Source: a virus. From it: a stretch of DNA of 23,597 nucleotides. This document shows, piece after piece, positions 21,932-23,597 of the stretch. The stretch covers positions 1-23,597 of the IMG/VR virus record IMGVR_UViG_3300014050_000142. The stretch is one strand, 5' to 3'. The position numbers and the translations under genes were made by a program. Under the pieces are notes generated by a model. That model was not told the origin of the DNA and ran no database searches. It was given only the letters and a program-made list of their open reading frames with translations. How positions within the stretch are numbered: position 1 is the stretch's first letter; every line of letters begins with the position of its first letter.

Positions 21932-22011
21932 AAGATAAAGTAACAACCCTTGGCGAATACCAGGTACCAATCGACCCGATGGATGAATTCCAATGCGAGG
22001 GGTGCCAATAG
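21928..22011 (+). CDS. 27-residue ORF ending in CxxC, resembling a ribonucleotide reductase alpha C-terminal tail
   Basis: ATG 21928 to TAG 22009-22011, with a strong Shine-Dalgarno TGGAGG seven bases upstream, the best ribosome site in this region. The peptide begins MKDKVTTLGEYQVPIDPMDE and finishes FQCEGCQ. Class I reductase large subunits end in a flexible tail with a C-x2-C (or C-x4-C) pair that re-reduces the active site, and nrdB follows just downstream. A detached tail, a relic of a larger nrdA, or an independent redox peptide are all possible. No other part of nrdA is in the window. Confidence 0.5.
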   Translation: MKDKVTTLGEYQVPIDPMDEFQCEGCQ

Positions 22012-22077
22012 GCACGACCCCGATTATCGGGTCCGGCCCGGTGCTCCTCGATCGTTGCTAGAGTTGAGCGCCGGGCC
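22000..22077 (+). promoter_or_regulatory. Strong RNA hairpins between the CxxC ORF and the intein-like gene
   Basis: GGGGTGCC can fold with GGCACGACCCC around AATA across the ORF stop. GACCCCGA/TCGGGTC is an alternative that competes for the same CCCC. Then GGCCCGGTGCTC pairs with GAGCGCCGGGCC (22035-22046 with 22066-22077), 12 pairs with one wobble. No T run follows, so this is not a simple terminator. It may be a processing site, an mRNA-stability element or a cis-regulatory switch. Confidence 0.5.
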
Positions 22078-22088
22078 AACCAATCTTA

Positions 22089-22100
22089 TAAAATGACTAT
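22089..22100 (+). promoter_or_regulatory. -10 box for leaderless intein-like gene
   Basis: TAAAAT (22089-22094), six bases, then ATG 22101, without a Shine-Dalgarno. The gene may thus be transcribed separately from the upstream promoter. Confidence 0.6.
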
Positions 22101-23051
22101 ATGACAGGCGTAACTCCGGAGACCTTAGTTCTTACTTCTGAGGGTTATCAAAAAATTTCATCACTAACTGGATCTCCATTTTTAGTGTGGAATGGGTTTG
22201 ATTACACTCCAGCAGTTGCGCAAAAAATAGCCGAACAACAAAAAGTTATTCGGATAGAGCTTGTTTCTGGGACTGAAATTGAATGTGCAGCTAACTTTGA
22301 ATTTCGGATCCAACGTGACTACTACGTCACTGCAGTACACAACCAAGAAGCAAAACACCTTACCGCCGGAGATCGACTTATTAAGGGTTGGTTTCCGATA
22401 GTCACTTGTGGAGATAAAGAGTTTCCTTACTCATATACACATGGCTACTACTCGGGGGCTGAAAAGTTTCGATTAGGAAATAAAGTTCTCGCAAGATCTG
22501 CGGTCTATGGAGTAAGACGACAATCTTTAAAACTTTTACAACTAAATACAGAGCTAGATCAAAAAACAAGTCTCAAGTTTTTAGAAGATATGCCTGAAGA
22601 TTATGAGATCCCATTTGATTCTGACTACTCACTAGAAACAAAACTAGAGTGGCTAGCTGGACTTTTTGATTCTGGTCTTATCAAAAGAAAAGTAGGGATC
22701 AGGCCTATTTGGGATATTTACTCAGAAAATCTTGATTTCTTAAAAAGACTAAAACTGTTTAGTCACACATTAGGTGGAGACGCTCGAGTAATAAAAAATA
22801 GTGATCTTGGAAGAGCTCACTACACTTTTCGTCTAGCCAATACTTGGATACAAAATCTAAGAAAAATGAATATACCCGTCGTTAATCACACATTTCCCGA
22901 GATCAACTACACAAGAAGAAGTATCGATTACCCAAAAATATCTCAAGTAATTGATGACTATAGATACTCAGACCTGTATAACATCACGCAAGAAAACAAA
23001 GATACGGTTGTCCTCAATGGCATCCTTGTCCCAAACAACTCAGAAAGGTAA
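22101..23051 (+). CDS. Free-standing degenerate intein-like protein (Hint + LAGLIDADG remnants)
   Basis: 316 residues. The N-terminus MTGVTPETLVLTSEGYQKIS matches intein block A with Gly at the Cys1 position. Block B appears as SGTEIECAANFEFRIQ, where the usual T-x-x-H reads A-x-x-F. HLTAGDRL matches the following GD segment. Two LAGLIDADG-type motifs are recognisable, THGYYSGAEK (113-122) and WLAGLFDSGLI (185-194), but each lacks the catalytic Asp. Blocks F/G read SDLYNITQENKD then TVVLNGILVPNNSER, with terminal Asn followed by Ser as in an intein-extein joint and only two more residues. So the whole intein frame is kept as its own gene, with start and stop where the exteins should be. A/T-rich codons contrast with the following nrdB, suggesting separate origin. 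Confidence 0.82.
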   Translation: MTGVTPETLVLTSEGYQKISSLTGSPFLVWNGFDYTPAVAQKIAEQQKVIRIELVSGTEIECAANFEFRIQRDYYVTAVHNQEAKHLTAGDRLIKGWFPIVTCGDKEFPYSYTHGYYSGAEKFRLGNKVLARSAVYGVRRQSLKLLQLNTELDQKTSLKFLEDMPEDYEIPFDSDYSLETKLEWLAGLFDSGLIKRKVGIRPIWDIYSENLDFLKRLKLFSHTLGGDARVIKNSDLGRAHYTFRLANTWIQNLRKMNIPVVNHTFPEINYTRRSIDYPKISQVIDDYRYSDLYNITQENKDTVVLNGILVPNNSER

Positions 23052-23055
23052 CACA

Positions 23056-23597
23056 ATGGGAATCCTCGGAAAAGGAATCCAGGAGGGCCTCCTCCTCAAG
23101 CCAGTTAAATATCAGTGGGCTATGGACCTGTACGATCAGGCTGTGGCAAACACCTGGTTCCCCAACGAAATCCAGCTCGGTGAAGATATCGCCGACTTCA
23201 AGAAGATGACAGAGGAAGAGCAACACGCCATTACATTTCTAATGTCGTTCTTCAACCCCTCGGAGCTGATTGTGAACAAGGCTCTGGCATTTGGTGTCTA
23301 CCCATATCTGAATGCTCCTGAGGCGCACCTGTACCTCGCGAAACAAATGTGGGAAGAAGCAAACCACTGCATGTCGTTCGAATACGTTCTCGAGACGTTC
23401 CCGGTAGATCGTACAGAAATCTACAATCAACACGTTTCGGTTCCCAGTATCAAAGCCAAAGAAGACTTCGAGGTCAAGTTCATCAAGCGCATGACCGAAG
23501 AAACTCTCGACATTGAGACTGTAGAGGGTAAGCAGGACTTTGTTCGCAACCTTGTGGCCTACTCGGTCATCATGGAAGGTATCTGGTTCTACCCGGG
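23056..23597 (+). CDS. nrdB: Ribonucleotide reductase small subunit NrdB, 3' end missing; Tyr-less, class Ic-like
   Basis: The first 180 residues, cut by the window end. ATG 23056 has AAAGG at good spacing, five bases after the upstream stop. NrdB holds the dinuclear metal cofactor that starts radical chemistry in dNTP synthesis. Visible features: WFPNEIQLGED, first metal ligand Glu in FFNPSELIVN, second set EEANHCMSFEY (Glu and His ligands), and the start of the second helix pair (SVIMEGIWFYPG). The residue four after the ligand His, the radical Tyr in class Ia/Ib, is Phe here, with Tyr two residues later, as in Chlamydia trachomatis class Ic (Mn/Fe) NrdB. The first ligand being Glu also fits class Ic. 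Codons are more C-ending than those of the preceding gene. Confidence 0.93.
   Translation, partial: MGILGKGIQEGLLLKPVKYQWAMDLYDQAVANTWFPNEIQLGEDIADFKKMTEEEQHAITFLMSFFNPSELIVNKALAFGVYPYLNAPEAHLYLAKQMWEEANHCMSFEYVLETFPVDRTEIYNQHVSVPSIKAKEDFEVKFIKRMTEETLDIETVEGKQDFVRNLVAYSVIMEGIWFYP

Noticed and set aside
21490-22100. Group I intron or nrdA exon-intron remnant
   Set aside because: No conserved P7/P3 core elements could be identified and there are no flanking exon halves. The idea is retained only as a question about the CxxC ORF.

Overview
The window looks like part of a tailed dsDNA bacteriophage genome, most likely one infecting an actinobacterium. It carries tail-fibre genes, a phage-type replication and recombination module, an endolysin, a small tRNA array and phage nucleotide-metabolism genes (thyX, nrdB). 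The actinobacterial host is inferred from a WhiB-family regulator, a family confined to actinobacteria and their phages, and from genes that appear to be leaderless. Base composition leans A/T compared with typical high-GC actinobacteria, so a low-GC lineage such as freshwater actinobacteria is possible. No integrase or repressor is visible, so lifestyle cannot be judged. Both ends cut through genes.

Layout. (1) Bases 1-2881: the 3' part of a collagen-like tail fibre gene and three small unknown genes. (2) 2884-9436: a tightly packed plus-strand replication module, in order family A DNA polymerase with 3'-5' exonuclease, RuvC-like resolvase, SNF2 helicase, a 39-residue basic microprotein, Cas4/RecB-like Fe-S nuclease, RecA-fold Sak4-like ATPase and a candidate ssDNA-binding protein. 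Stop/start overlaps imply one operon, ended by a strong terminator at 9449. (3) 9496-10849: two unknown genes and a WhiB protein with an added zinc ribbon. (4) 10833-12798, minus strand: metallophosphoesterase, small HTH-like protein and a coiled-coil membrane protein. (5) 12934-18872, plus strand: primase-polymerase/SF3 helicase, a small protein, a GT2 glycosyltransferase with a helical repeat tail, a virion-like beta protein and a modular endolysin that ends in a two-helix holin-like segment. (6) 18936-21490: a promoter-to-terminator non-coding RNA candidate, then five tRNA genes interleaved with small genes (DUF1232, a 54-residue protein, DUF3310, thyX, HNH). (7) 21490-23597: a structured gene-poor stretch, then a ribonucleotide reductase locus with a CxxC-ended 27-residue ORF, a free-standing degenerate intein-like protein and the start of nrdB.

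How the genes fit together. The polymerase, primase-helicase, SNF2 helicase, resolvase, nuclease, ATPase and ssDNA-binding candidate make up most of a phage replication/recombination apparatus. thyX and nrdB supply deoxynucleotides. The tRNAs (Pro-UGG, Leu-UAG, Thr-UGU, Arg-UCU, Met/Ile-CAU) favour A-ending codons, which the collagen-like fibre gene uses heavily.

Most notable signals: an intact ORF that is recognisably an intein but has lost its splicing and nuclease residues, beside a Tyr-less (class Ic-like) NrdB; five genes with a TANNNT box exactly 6 nt before ATG; three promoters sharing GTGC-TACNNT with a 19-nt spacer; two protein genes whose stop codon is the U8-A9-G10 of the next tRNA; and an unassigned structured RNA of about 250 nt with its own promoter and terminator. 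All calls come from reading the sequence; no database search was run.
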